Below are positions 1-11,039 of a stretch of 64,000 bases of DNA, in pieces (position 1 is the stretch's first letter; every line of letters begins with the position of its first letter). A program made the position numbers and the translations under genes. Under the pieces are notes generated by a model. The model was given only the letters and a program-made list of their open reading frames with translations, was not told the origin of the DNA and searched no databases. The stretch lies in the NCBI GenBank assembly GCA_023376005.1, contig CM042138.1, positions 99,872,994 through 99,936,993 on the forward strand, written 5' to 3'. This DNA comes from Doryteuthis pealeii (Eukaryota; Mollusca; Cephalopoda; Myopsida; Loliginidae).

Positions 1-95
1 TTCAGGCCACCACGACTACTTTACTTTTACTATACCTTTCCAAAGGGTATTAGTCCGAAAGTAAACCTAATAGCACGATATTGTTATTTGTTTTC
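1..95 (+). repeat. Repeat D fragment
   Basis: Carries the family signature 'gtattagtccgaaagta' followed by an 'aatagca' motif, as in the copies at 29225-29480 and 63592-63950. It is cut by the window edge. Confidence 0.5.
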
Positions 96-1234
96 CGTAG
101 TTTTAAAAACAATATTCTTCTTTTAATTGATGCAAAAAAGTATTTTCTCTGATTCAGTTGGCCTATTTTTATTCACTTAAAAATTTAATAGTGAATTTTA
201 AACATCTGGAACGTGCCATGTTGAAGTTAGTAATTAAACCAGAAATAAAGCTTGATTTAATTTATCTACAAATATAAGTTTTAAAAAATTTGCGCAACGT
301 ATTTTCCGACACTTTTATATATTTTAAAAATTACTAATAACTATCTTATTTTCGTGTATGGATCCAGTAACGTATTAAAAAGTTATCTTTCCTGATAACC
401 CAGATCAATGAAATACACATTTAATTTTACAATACGGTCTACCATATATTTGCATTCATTTACACAAAACATATTGTTGATTTTACGCATTTCTCTCTTT
501 TACACCCCATTTTCTAACCATCCCTATATATTATGAATCAGAGAGTACTCAAAGCAAATAAAGAAATTCAAATGATTTTACTAATTTGAAGTTTGTTAGT
601 AGGATTTACTAAACAAATACGTCAAAGTTTTCATTTACTCTAATGATTACGTATATAATGTCACACAGTACATACTAAAAGCGACTAGATGAAAGGAAAC
701 TGATAGTAAAATGTCCAGTGTGAGAATAGAAATCGTGAATGTAATCAATATTAAATTTTGTGCTCAGGAGAGGGTAGATTTTGGTATTCACCCCCAAAGA
801 AAAAAAATTGTAAAAGCCCATCTTGATGGGTTTTAATATTCTTTCCTGGAGTTAAACGTCATTAACAGAACTGTAGGAATTACATTCCTTACATTCCGCT
901 AGGTGGCGTAGCAAGTAGCCTTATAAAACCAGAAGCCCCAAAGTCAAAATTCTCTTTTACCTTTTAATCTCAAAAAGATAGCACGCACCAGTTGCGTCTC
1001 CTGTTTACTTGACAGGGGGTTTCTCGCTCCAACAACCTCGTGTTTTTAGGGTAGAGGAAGAGTTTATACTGAATAACTACAGTTGATTCAATCAGTATGA
1101 TTTATTCCCTCTCCCGCTACATTAAAATGACTATATACTAAAATTCCATGCTAAATTTCTACAGAAAGGGGTGTCAATGTACGAATAGACAAGACATGGG
1201 CTGCTATTGACAGATTATCCATATAGAAATCTGA
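96..1234. other. AT-rich stretch without recognisable gene
   Basis: No long open frame and no repeat family shared with the rest of the window was seen. Composition is AT-rich with scattered CpG. It may be intergenic or intronic low-copy DNA. Confidence 0.4.
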
Positions 1235-1651
1235 TATCACAGATAGGATAAAGCAAGAACTCTTCCAAGCCGTAGCCGTATCAGTGTTGCTGTACGGCAA
1301 AACGCAAAAAGCTAGATGGGAGCTACATAAGGATACTGCGTGCGGCTCTGAACAAATCTTGGAAGCAGTATCCCACAAAAGGCAGCTGCACGGCCACCTG
1401 CCTCCTATTCCACAAACCAGCCGGGTTCGACGTACAAGATATGTTGGACATTGTTGGAGAAGCAAGGGTGTTCTATCTACACGTACACATGGGTGCGCTA
1501 GAGTGGGCTGACCAACGAAGACCTACATCAATTAGCTCTGCGCAGATTCTGGATGACGCGCAAAAGACCTGCCGGGAGTGATGGCTGATACGAACGGTTG
1601 ACGAGAAGGAGTCATGGGAAACCGTGCTAACAGCAAGAATTGATGATGATG
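1235..1651 (+). pseudogene. Non-LTR retrotransposon (LINE) 3'-terminal fragment
   Basis: Conceptual translation across frames gives a degenerate C-terminal LINE polyprotein: a KQELFQAVAVSVLLYG-like block, then a block resembling WELHKDTACGSEQILEAV, then GHLPPIPQTSRVRRTRYVGH and a WRSK motif. The order matches two better copies in this window (9480-9660 minus; 41905-42398 plus). The copy ends in a short GATGATGATGA run, the same simple 3' tail seen at 42380-42400. Frameshifts and missing codons show it is dead. Only the end of the element is present, as expected from 5'-truncated target-primed insertion. Clade (jockey/CR1-like) is a guess from the C-terminal motif order. Confidence 0.75.
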
Positions 1652-2039
1652 AAGTACTTTTGGCGAAGTAGGTATTTACCGCGTATCCCACGTATACAAG
1701 GTCTTTTGATGTGGGACCACCTATGAACCGAAGCTCATGTGATGGTAGGTGCAAAAAATGCGTTGATTTCGTCGGCATTCCCCCTCAAGGGCGGCGCCTT
1801 AGACACTGGGCAATAAACCCAGCCTTGCCTCTTTAAATTAGCCCCCTGGGATCAACGCTGTTTAATTACTTCAACGGTCCAGGGCCGAAGCCACTGGACC
1901 CCCGACTGGTGAAGTATGTACTGAATGATCTTTGGTTGTAATGTGGTCTTCGTGACGCTTGATGTTTTAATGGTTTCATAATGTCGGGCGAATCTTTTAG
2001 CAATAATGTGTACTGTCTTTTGGTCGGTAGAGCAAAACG
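1652..2039. other. Unassigned, moderately GC-rich stretch
   Basis: Contains CpG-bearing, locally GC-rich sequence (around 1780-1910) with no open frame that I recognise. It lies between a LINE tail and a gypsy remnant and may be decayed transposon sequence. Confidence 0.3.
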
Positions 2040-2740
2040 GATTCCTGTCGACTGGAAGGAAGGCCTGATACCTGTAATGGGAAGGCTTGTAAGGTTATCA
2101 GTGAAAATTTACTTCTTCGTGTTGAAGGGCAGATCGAAGCAAGCTCGGAAATCTACGCCGATAATCGATGTTCCTACTTGGGCTGTGGTTAAAATCCAGG
2201 GAAAATGTGCATCTCATTCCCAGCTTTACTGCGATAGATTTTTTGTCATAAGTGTCAATATGGCTATAATATACTGGTTCTAGCTTGTGAATATCGGGTA
2301 TGAGTTTCCTTCCTGCCGGTGACGGTCCGACGCTGACATTTGCTCCCGTGTCGATAAGAAACGTACAGGCCGTTTTTCTTATCAACAACAGAGAATAGGC
2401 TTCATTGATTTAGCTTTACCATCAACAGCAGTAGTTGTCAATGGCCGTTTCTCTGCTTCCTATTTGTATGAGGACCTGGTTTTGTACATTTCCTAACTTC
2501 CGGAGCGAAAGTCTGGCGATACCAGGAAAATTATGGTGTGCTGTAAGAAAAGATTTGCGACGACTTGAACTGTGTCTCCTTCCAGGGTTGTGCTTCGGTC
2601 TGAAAGTAGTGCGAGGCTATCTTTCATATAACAAAGTCTGCATCTTCTGTGTAGGGTTTAACCAATTGATGTGGTCGAAATGTTGCATGTCGTCGGTCAC
2701 CAGTCGCACAGGCCTTGTTATTCACGCTTAACCTTTTCAA
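2040..2740 (-). pseudogene. Ty3/gypsy-type gag-protease remnant
   Basis: Minus-strand translation of 2098-2388 contains FLIDTGANVSV, the retropepsin active-site signature: hydrophobic residues, then D-T-G-A encoded at 2341-2352, then the following V. It is followed by a segment with KLIPDIHKLEPV and a conserved GMRCTF block typical of metazoan gypsy proteases. Upstream on the same strand (2390-2740) other frames give gag-like residues, but stops and frameshifts break the reading frame. No reverse transcriptase or integrase is visible downstream. A retropepsin acts as a homodimer cleaving the retroelement polyprotein; this copy is a non-functional fossil. Confidence 0.65.
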
Positions 2741-2889
2741 TTTTGTATGATTCCGATTTCTAATATCAGTGAGGCTTGGTTGTGTCCTGGTGTCAACTCT
2801 CTAGCCCAAGAGCAGATCATCAAATATTCCTAATTGTACAGGAGTTAACATTTTCATTGCCTACAAGATGAATCCTGAGGGTAGGGTAA

Positions 2890-3160
2890 GTATTTATGCA
2901 ACCCCTCTACCTCGGGCAGGATGTAACACAAGGTCATTTTTAAGCGGAGTACTGTTGGTTCAAATTCAGAATTTTCGTTCTCTTATACAAGTGGTCTAAT
3001 TGATGCTAAAGAACCCAGTATGATCTACTATTTACCAATAGCTGGGGGAGAAGGCCTTAGCATGAACTGAAAGGGAGACAGCCTCGTCCTGGATCTGAAT
3101 TCGAGTCGCCGATCCCATTTACTACGATGATAACCTTTATACTAATCACACTTCTTGGTG
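2890..3160 (-). repeat. SINE-B copy
   Basis: Read on the minus strand it runs from a tRNA-like head (near 3150) through 'gaattcagatccagga' to the tail 'ccttgtgttacatcctgccc' at 2915-2935, the same order as the better copies at 28600-28845 and 31985-32262. Divergent, so an old insertion. Confidence 0.6.
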
Positions 3161-3194
3161 ATGAGGTAATTATCCCAAATGTTTAGTAACATTC

Positions 3195-3756
3195 AAAATG
3201 GTGTCTTTTTATTTCGGTGGTTGGATTTTACGGCATATCACCCCTCGGATTATTTTATACCAAAGACGTTTTTGTTTTATTCGTTCTTGTTGGATATTCA
3301 ATTTTTTCTTAAACTCATTTTAAAACTCGTTTTTTTAAAAATCTATTTAACCTATAGATAGGACCCTAACAAGTACTACCATTCCAGATCAGGGTGGACC
3401 TGGGAATAATGACAATGATGGGGCACTCTGCTCTCCCCAAACCTCCAGAACCTCACCACTACATGCAGTTTAACGTCATAGCCAGGGCACTAAGACCATT
3501 CTCTTCCTTTTAGCACATATATGATAAAAAGGGATGGTGGTTTGTCATAAAGATAATACGGTCTGGACAATCATATAGGTGATAGGGTTTGATGTGACCA
3601 GCCGATTGATATGAGGGCCTCTCTGACTGTCCGTCTAGCTTAAGTAAGGACCAAAGGGGAGTTATGCATGTCATGGATTGCCCAGCCATCAGAATTCCGT
3701 CCTGAAGCATCTCAGGTCGCCATTCACGGACAAAACATGACCCCATTGATATGTTG
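3195..3756 (+). repeat. Repeat C copy
   Basis: Has the full order of family C: 'acggcatatca', an A/T-rich spacer, 'ggaccctaacaagtactacc', 'cacatatatgataaaaaggg', 'gatgtgaccagccgattgat' and 'gaattccgtcctgaagcatc'. The same order is seen at 36598-37110 and, inverted, at 50108-50580. No coding capacity. Class unknown; probably a non-autonomous retroelement. Confidence 0.6.
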
Positions 3757-3769
3757 GTGAGCTAGTTTA

Positions 3770-4300
3770 TTAGTTATTTGGACGTCGTAAACCCTTCTGA
3801 CTCCGGTGGTGAGGTGAAGCCGGGAGTTTTTGAGAAACAGATTTTGGCTTTATAACCACAACGGGGGTGTAGTGATAGTCTTCCCTTTGAGGATGAGGTT
3901 GATAGTAAAAAAGGGTTATCTTCCCTTGCCGCCAATACTTGCCACTAGATGGCATTACTATCTGGCTATTTAAACTCAGCCCGGGAAGCTATCTCTCTTT
4001 TTCGTTCCTCAAAGATGCACTAGACAAGTGGTATCTGTCCATTAAGGTTAGGGGGCTTCCCCCACCCCAAATATAGGCTTGTACCCATGTGTGTACGTAG
4101 CTCTTTATAGACCCTAAACCTGTGGGTCATGTACAGTAAGTGACTCTTCTATACCATACGAATTCTTTCTTATTTCCTAAAGACTTTCGTCCTAGCTGTT
4201 TTTTGTATTTTACGTTACATGTGCTCAGACAATAAAGTCTGTATTGTTTTTATATCTACCACTTTATTGGATTTTATTACATATATATTCACGTACGTTT
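3770..4300 (+). repeat. Possible LTR-like stretch
   Basis: A TATA-like 'ctatttaaactcag' at about 3966 is followed some 260 bp later by an AATAAA signal (4231-4236) and a T-rich segment, the arrangement of promoter and polyadenylation signal in a retroelement LTR. I could not fix both ends or a target duplication, so this is tentative. Confidence 0.25.
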
Positions 4301-4689
4301 GGAGGTTTCCCGAAGCCTGCTAACGTATTATAAGTAGTTTTGGCCATGAAAGTCAAAACTAAATGTAATTCTTATAGGGGAAAAAACTGGATCCGAATCG
4401 AAGTCTTTTAGTTTTAGTGGGAATCATTATGATCAGATAATATAATTAATTTACGATGTTCAACCGGAAAGGGTGCATCGAGCCTCTTTTGCACAAACGA
4501 ATTTTCGTCAAATATTGGATTATCTTGACATATAAGGTATGCTGTGGCCCATCACTTAAACTTATAGACTCTGCGTGGGCGTGTGGATTAAAGCCAGCCA
4601 ATCAACACGCTCAAATACGTGGTTAGTTAACTATTTAATCGCCGGTCTTGAAAGTCGTTAATTTGCACGTATTCGGCACGGACGAACGG

Positions 4690-4815
4690 CTCAGCAACCA
4701 AGGACTCTGCTTGATACAAAGATTCTGCCTAACACTGAGGAACAACCAAGGATTCTTTACTAAAGAACAACCAAAGGATTCTGCCTAACACGAAGGAACA
4801 CAAGGGATCTCCACT
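4690..4815 (+). repeat. Short degenerate tandem repeat
   Basis: Three to four imperfect units built around 'gaacaaccaaggattct' and 'gcctaacac' follow one another with variable spacing. Confidence 0.5.
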
Positions 4816-5116
4816 GTAAAATGCTCTCACCTGCAGTCTTTGGAGCGTTAACTCCTTGTAGACTCCCATAATGACACATGTGGATTTTTCTGAGTATTCT
4901 ATTTTTAGATTTGATGAAGACTTTGATTAGCGACCGTTACAAGAGGGCTGTATCAAATGTGCTCACATTTCGGGATCACCAATAATCTTTAGTGGAATTA
5001 ACACTTAAGTAACTAAAATATAAGATTTCTTTAACTTTTAAGTGACAATACAACTACAAACCTGTTTTTTAAAGAATATTTAACCTACATTAAGTTGGAT
5101 GGATATAGATAATGTA

Positions 5117-5170
5117 TGACCGTCATCAATGATTGGTTGCCTTGGAAACGGTTTGGAAAACGTGCACGTG
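5117..5170. promoter_or_regulatory. Clustered promoter-like motifs (CRE-like, CCAAT, X-box, E-box)
   Basis: Within 54 bp are TGACCGTCA (CRE-like, 5117-5125), ATTGG (inverted CCAAT, 5132-5136), GTTGCCTTGGAAAC (5136-5149, close to the RFX X-box palindrome) and CACGTG (5165-5170). Such spacing is seen in promoters of ciliary and other RFX-regulated genes. No first exon could be identified next to it, so it is a motif cluster, not a proven promoter. Confidence 0.25.
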
Positions 5171-5179
5171 AGGAGGTTT

Positions 5180-8100
5180 TGTCACTTTTTATTTACGCTT
5201 CTTCCATTCGCCATACAGTCGCAAAAAAGTGGTGACATGATTGTCATGCAGAGAAACTGTAAATCATACGATTGAAATAAATAAAACGAATAATGAAAAA
5301 TGTTTAGGTTGTTTGTCATGAAAGTTCATGCGATAATAATTTTTTCAAAATTTGTAGCGGGGGGGGGGCTATATTTTTGACGTGTGAAGGTTGTCTTTGG
5401 AAGTTTGTCGGTTTTGGTAACCACACCTCACCGCTAACATTTTTAGTTGTAATTGAACAAACCTGGGCATATTGTTGCTTAAACCTGTGTTTAGTGAGTA
5501 TATATATATATTCAAAAACGATTTACGACGAATTGACAGAGACAATTTTTATTTGCCTTATAAAAACTTCAAAGAGGTATAAACTCCGGTTTTTATAAAG
5601 CATTGGGTTACTTAAAGTAGAGTCCCCAACATCGAAGATTCGGTAGAAAAGTAACAGACAAGTCAATTGATAACACATAACATTTAATTTACATATATGG
5701 GGGAACTATATAAAAGTCAGAATTCGTTCAAGTACACAAGGAAGTGTATGGTAGACAAAGAGGTGGAAAACACTTACTGTTTCTGGGGTCTGGAACGAAA
5801 GGTACGCACCATGTGCGATGCTGAGGAGAAGTGGCGAGCATGTCTGTCCTCCTCAAGCCAGATTTTTAAAAGAGGCTGAGACTTTGGGGTTCCCGCTCAC
5901 GTGAACAAAAAAGGGACGCGGATGAGTTCTTCAAACCCTCTGATAAGGGAGACTACTCCATTTAGTCCCCAACAGCCTGAGCAAACTTAATAGAGTAGAA
6001 ATACAGAAATAACAGAAGATACAAAGAAGCTTAAATATAGCTCTATAAGTGTAACGTAATTGAACGGCTTTATAGAAAAATTAGACAAAAAAAGAAAACT
6101 GTCATCTAATTTCTGGGTAAAGAGAACGAGAAAAAAATAAGAAAAAAATAAAATAATAATTTTATCAGACAAAGATTCAAAAAGCACCGGCACTCCCAAA
6201 TTTTTAGCAGGTGAACAGACATGGATATGTCCCTTCCCCTCGACACCACAAGCGGAAGTAAGGGGACTCCTCCTTTTTCGGCCGAGGGGAGACGTGTATT
6301 TTGTGTGCTCCGTTTTGGGGAGTATTTTAACTAGTCTCGTACTTTGCGGGATAGTGATAATGAATGGAATTTATGATAGAAAATATTAACCAATTCTTTC
6401 TCTCTTTCACTGAAAAGACCATACTGGGCGAGCGAGAAATAAATAACCCATTTGGCCTATCTGCAAACCACTATCATGTTAGAATGTTGTTTTTTTGTTT
6501 TTAACCCACTACGTATGTTGAATGTAGCTTGTGTCCTGCTAGCTGTCAAGTCTATGACAACGCTACATAAGGCGAACATCCTAATATGTAGATAGTATTT
6601 AATGAGGTTGTTTAAAGAAAAATAAAGTTAAAAATTTACATGTTGAGCCTGTGTTCTCGTGTGCTGTGTGACACGAGGTTGTTGGGGGCAACGGAGACGG
6701 AAGACACAACTGTGCGTGTTACCTTGTCAAGGCTAAAAGGTGAGAAATATAAAGAGGATTTTGACTAGCACTTATGGTAAATAACACATTAATAATTTAT
6801 ACTTACCACAACATTGGCGGTGTTTTCCTCTGAACTATTTCCCAAGACAACATAGTCTTGACGAAATGGTCTTGCTAACTATTCCAGCATGTGAAGAGCC
6901 CATTCTAGTTCTCAAATAGAGGGAGCTGGGAACATTTGTGCAAGGAAATACATATTCAATAATTCCCCCAAGAGAAAGGAGTTGTTTTCCTTTATTTTTA
7001 CACTTTATTGATATAAAACAAAATACTGCCTCCAAACAATTAACAAATACAATTTATTTGACAACCATCTCTTAAAAGGTGCTCAGAGTTTTTATTATCT
7101 CTTTAAAACATTTGCATCACTCTTATCAGCAGGTATCTCTTTTTTCCTTCTGAATAATAACATTTAACTGCCTTTGAAGCACAGGAGGATTTTATGTGAT
7201 TGAAAGGTTCCCATTTGGATGCACTAATGCAATCTCAATTTCTCAAAAGACCCATGGACAAATTTATTTCTGAAAAGAATATGAATAAAGCTTATTTGTA
7301 AAATGCATAAAATAAGATATTATAATTTGTGGATTCAGCCAAAAGGAGTATTTATTTTAAAAAAAGTAAATTCATGGTAGTTGCCAAAAGCTTTCGCATC
7401 TAATTTAATAAAGAACTCTCTAGGTAAAATAGACTTCTCCTAAGGAATAATGGATCCGAGTTCAAGTCGTACCAAAAATCTTTTTTTTTTAATATTCAAG
7501 AATTTATCAAATAATTGTTATTCAACAGAAATAAATATCTTTCCTTATTCCCAAATTCAATAACTCGATACACCCACTCACCAGCAAAACAAATTAAAAC
7601 TCTCGGTAAGAGAATCCAACAACATATATTTAGTTGAAGAAATGTAACATTATCCGATGTTGACACAACAGTAACTACAAACACAATGAATAAAACATGT
7701 CCCTGCGCATGTAGACTCCACGCAGCTTCCGTTTGAAAAAGCTATATTAACAGACAATTAAAAAAGTCCTTTTTCAACCAGTCATAAATTTTTCCCCAAA
7801 GCTTTTCAGAGCAGATTTCAATCCCAAACACGGCTATTAAACGGTCAACCAAAAGTCATGAATAGCAGGTGACTCTGAAACTAGTACCAGGAGAATCTTC
7901 ACACACATTTCAAACAAGATCAAAAACCAGTGACAACCTACCAACCTACACCGCATCACCATACCACACACGAGCAAGTCACCCGGCCAAGAGCAGATTT
8001 ACTGTGATTCGCCTCCTGACCTCATACCGAGTGAAAGAAGAAAGCCTATATCTTTTATAAATCTACCAACTTTTATTTATTCAAAATAAACGAAATTAAA

Positions 8101-8200
8101 TCCAACCCTCTCATCCTTTTTCCTTTGCAACCATACGCTTGTCTATATCCCAATCAATGTCATTTAACTGTAGCTAATAGATATTTACCCAAACCATTCA
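5180..8200. other. AT-rich low-copy DNA, no confident gene
   Basis: Contains several short open frames (for example 5697-5879 plus and 5987-6199 minus) that I do not recognise and that lack clear splice or start context. A strong donor-like GTAAGT on the minus strand (6801-6806) is discussed in the findings. No interspersed family of this window was recognised here. Confidence 0.3.
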
Positions 8201-8964
8201 TCACGGGTAGGATGTGATGGAAGGTTACAAATATTAATTAATAAACAAAAAAGTTCATATTTAATTCAATTTTTATTCATCGAAAATTATGGAAATAAAC
8301 ATTGAATTATTAATAAAATAATTACAATTGTCAATCAAATATTGATAACTTACAAACTGTTTTGTTTTTCAGACTTTTAAATTCTCTTTCAAACAATTAA
8401 ATCAATTGAATTCTCTTCTTTTACCATTAAATCAATTGTACTCTATTTTACTAATTCACTGAAGGTGCAAGAACCAATAAGATATTTCATCTTTAACAAC
8501 AGAAGAAAAAAGCTTCCTGGTGTTTGTAAAAAATGTGTTCTGATGTGCCAATAATCTGACGTAACTTGCTTATCTTAATCCCAAAACTTGTATATATGAG
8601 TAGAAAATTAACTTGTATTGTAATCTGAGGAAACGTATGACAAATCTTGTAACAAAATTGTCTCAGTGGATTTTTTTACTTGATCATCTACAACAAAATG
8701 AATATCAACAGCAGCTTTTTTGAAACAGAGTGTAACAGCCTTCATCACTGTCTAATAGAATAAAAAATGACAGCAGCTACTTGTTCTGTTACCAACTTTT
8801 CCTTTAGTCTTGGAAGAGTGATCTTAAATGAAAAGCTATGGGATATCTATCCCAAAGTGAGGGCGTAGGTGCTATTTAACACCATTTAAGAAATGTTTGT
8901 CTCTATTCACAAATGAGGATCAGAATTAATGTATGCAAAGTAGTAGTTCTTGAAAATTCCTTTA

Positions 8965-9330
8965 GTGCAACTAGCTCAGTCGGTAGAGCATCAGCCTCAG
9001 AACCACAAGGTTCCCAAAGAAGAAAAAGACAAAGACAATGTTTTATTTTCACACATTACACAATATAAACGATAAAATAAAAAAACTAAAAAAAACGTAA
9101 TGTTGGTTGTTGTATTAAGGTGTGGAGGATAATCCCTAATTAGGCTGAGCCTATTCTAGTAGTGACCATCTCAATTGATTTTTTTCATAGTTTGAAAGTG
9201 ATAGTGTGTTATAAGTTTACTAATGCAATACCGGCTCTCACCAACTTTGTGAATAAGTAACAGCTTGTATCTGTGCGGTAAAGTGAGGAGCTGATTGTAG
9301 GTGTTGTGCTCCACATCAGATGAAAAAATG
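8965..9330 (+). repeat. SINE-A copy interrupted by about 200 bp
   Basis: The tRNA-like head (A box 'tagctcagtcggtagagca', 'aaccacaaggttcc') ends at 9013. The body resumes near 9226 with 'ataccggctctcaccaac' and 'atctgtgcggtaaagtgagg'. In other copies these parts are contiguous (26462-26690), so 9014-9225 is an insertion of unknown type. Confidence 0.65.
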
Positions 9331-9479
9331 TTTTTACAATATGCTTTGTAAGTAAGAAGTAAAATCATCAAGTTTATCCCTGCTTCTCCAACAGTGTCCA
9401 GCATGTCTTGTTTGTTTTACTTCGATAGTTTCTGAGATGGGAAGCAAGTGGCTATAAAGCTACTGTTTTGTGAGGTGCT

Positions 9480-9660
9480 GCTTTCAGGATTAGTTTAAAA
9501 CAGCATGTAACATATTGTGTAGTTCCCATCTAGCTTTATCTCCAAGTGGTTTGTTAACGTCCAAGTGGTGTAGCCATTCAATAGTACTGACACGATAGTA
9601 CAGCCCTGGAAGAAATTGCATTTTATTTTATTAGGGAAATCAAAAGTTGTGATGTTGTGA
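9480..9660 (-). pseudogene. LINE C-terminal fragment
   Basis: Minus-strand translation gives KIKCNFFQGCTIVSVLLNGY, then TTWTLTNHLEIKLDGNYT. This is the same C-terminal block as the LINE copies at 1235-1651 and 41905-42398, but with the TTWT-LDGNYT stretch better preserved. It runs on into a (TG)n microsatellite on its 5' side. Truncated on both sides; dead. Confidence 0.75.
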
Positions 9661-9692
9661 AAGTGTGTTTCCCTCCAAGTAAGTTTAGTTTG

Positions 9693-9693
9693 G

Positions 9694-9731
<38 letters not shown>

Positions 9732-9780
9732 GCGTGTGTGTGTGTGTGAGTGTGTTTGCGTGTGTGCGTGTGTGCGTGTA
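9693..9780. repeat. (TG)n microsatellite
   Basis: Nearly pure TG repeat with a few interruptions. It generates spurious T-H or C-V open frames. Confidence 0.95.
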
Positions 9781-9815
9781 TGTCTATTCTTTTTAACCAA
9801 ATATACTTTAATAAA

Positions 9816-9960
9816 AAAAAACTGCTGCTAAAATACATATCATTCTCTCTTCTCTTTATATATAAATATCCACTGTTTAAGCAAGAACTCAATCCAACGT
9901 CCTGAAGAAGGTCTCAGACCGAAACGTTATAACGTTGACATCACTACCTACAATAAACAT
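9816..9960 (+). repeat. Penelope-like element fragment (ORF end plus 3' region)
   Basis: Begins with a K-rich coding end ('aaaaactgctgctaaaatac'), homologous to the end of the PLE frame at 19600-19640. It continues with 'ccactgtttaagcaagaac' and then a hammerhead-like motif at 9897-9941. A reverse copy of the coding end lies at 10143-10165, on the other side of a microsatellite cluster. PLE assignment rests on the peptide motif and the ribozyme-like sequence. Confidence 0.5.
9897..9941 (+). ncRNA. Hammerhead-ribozyme-like motif, PLE type
   Basis: Core C-T-G-A-A-G-A at 9902-9908, then one extra A (9909), then stem II GGTC/GACC (9910-9913/9917-9920), then GAAA (9921-9924). Stem III is ACGTT/AACGT (9924-9928/9931-9935) with a 2-nt loop, giving a G-U-U cleavage triplet ending at 9936. 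Stem I is GTC/GAC. All invariant core bases of the hammerhead fold (CUGANGA and GAAA) are present. The unpaired A before stem II departs from the classical core, so activity is uncertain. Hammerheads of this minimal form are known from Penelope-like retroelements. Confidence 0.5.
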
Positions 9961-9999
9961 CCATTTTGTGCAACATCCCGTGTTTGTCTACCTTTCTCC

Positions 10000-10000
<1 letters not shown>

Positions 10001-10032
<32 letters not shown>

Positions 10033-10062
10033 CATGTATGTCTCTGTGTCTATGCGTCATTG

Positions 10063-10133
<71 letters not shown>

Positions 10134-10135
10134 AG
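10001..10135. repeat. Compound (TA)n-(TG)n-(GA)n microsatellite
   Basis: (TA)n at about 10000-10016, (TG)n to about 10032, and an almost pure (GA)n tract at about 10066-10130. All open frames here are repeat translations. Confidence 0.95.
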
Positions 10136-10142
10136 AGTATAT

Positions 10143-10165
10143 AGGCAGCAGTTTTTTCTGTGAGG
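10143..10165 (-). repeat. Inverted PLE coding-end fragment
   Basis: 'ggcagcagttttttct' is the reverse complement of the 9816-9835 segment and of the PLE ORF end at 19605-19635. Confidence 0.4.
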
Positions 10166-10437
10166 CATTTTTAATTGATGGCAATAAACAACATATGTTT
10201 ATTCTATTTTTTTTTTACAATCTTCTCTTGTTTTATTATTAATTGCCTCAGTGAGGTATGAAAATTATATAAGAACTGTCCAAATTTATATTTATGGACA
10301 TTATGAACTTTAAACTGTTCTTATTGAATTCTGACAGCACATTCAAGCAAATAATAACTAAAAAAGAAAAAAACCATGAAAAGTATAATAGAATTAAGCT
10401 GTCTATTGTCTTTATTGAAACATGCCCAAATGACACA

Positions 10438-10712
10438 TAGATTACATATATATACATATATATAACATATATATACATATATTACATATATATACATATA
10501 TTACATATATATACATATATATTACATATATATTACATATATATACATATATATATATATTTATATACATATATATACATATATTACATATATATATATT
10601 TATATACATATATATACATATATATTACATATATATACATATATTACATATATATACATATATATTACATATATATACATATATTACATATATATATATA
10701 TACATAAATTAC

Positions 10713-10763
<51 letters not shown>

Positions 10764-10765
10764 GT
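10438..10765. repeat. (TA)n and (ATAC/ATTAC) satellite-like microsatellite
   Basis: Over 300 bp of TA repeats punctuated by 'cata' and 'ttacata' at semi-regular spacing. Confidence 0.95.
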
Positions 10766-10939
10766 GTATTCTACACACCGAGCCATCCTTTGCCGGGATT
10801 ACACTTGTCAAAAAAAAAAAAGTTCCTTTTCTATAAGAAAAAGTATCGAATTTTATGCGATACATGCGTTGTAAGTGCCTTCAAGTAAAAATTTAATATA
10901 CACTTTAGTCAGCAACGTTTCTAAATAAACAAACATCCA

Positions 10940-10950
10940 AAAATATTATA

Positions 10951-11017
<67 letters not shown>

Positions 11018-11032
11018 ATATGTACATGGATA
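10940..11032. repeat. (TA)n/(TG)n microsatellite
   Basis: TA tract interrupted by ca/tg steps, followed by (TG)n. Confidence 0.95.
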
Positions 11033-11039
11033 TATATAT

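Noticed and set aside
5697..5879. 60-codon plus-strand frame with cysteines
   Set aside because: Not recognised, no flanking splice signals that I could trust; left as unassigned.
7869..8060. 63-codon plus-strand frame as a gene
   Set aside because: No recognised domain, no splice or polyadenylation context beyond AT-rich signals.
8965..9012. tRNA gene
   Set aside because: Only A- and B-box-like sequence without a foldable cloverleaf, followed by a SINE body. It is a SINE head, as are the similar heads at 26462, 46454 and 48010.
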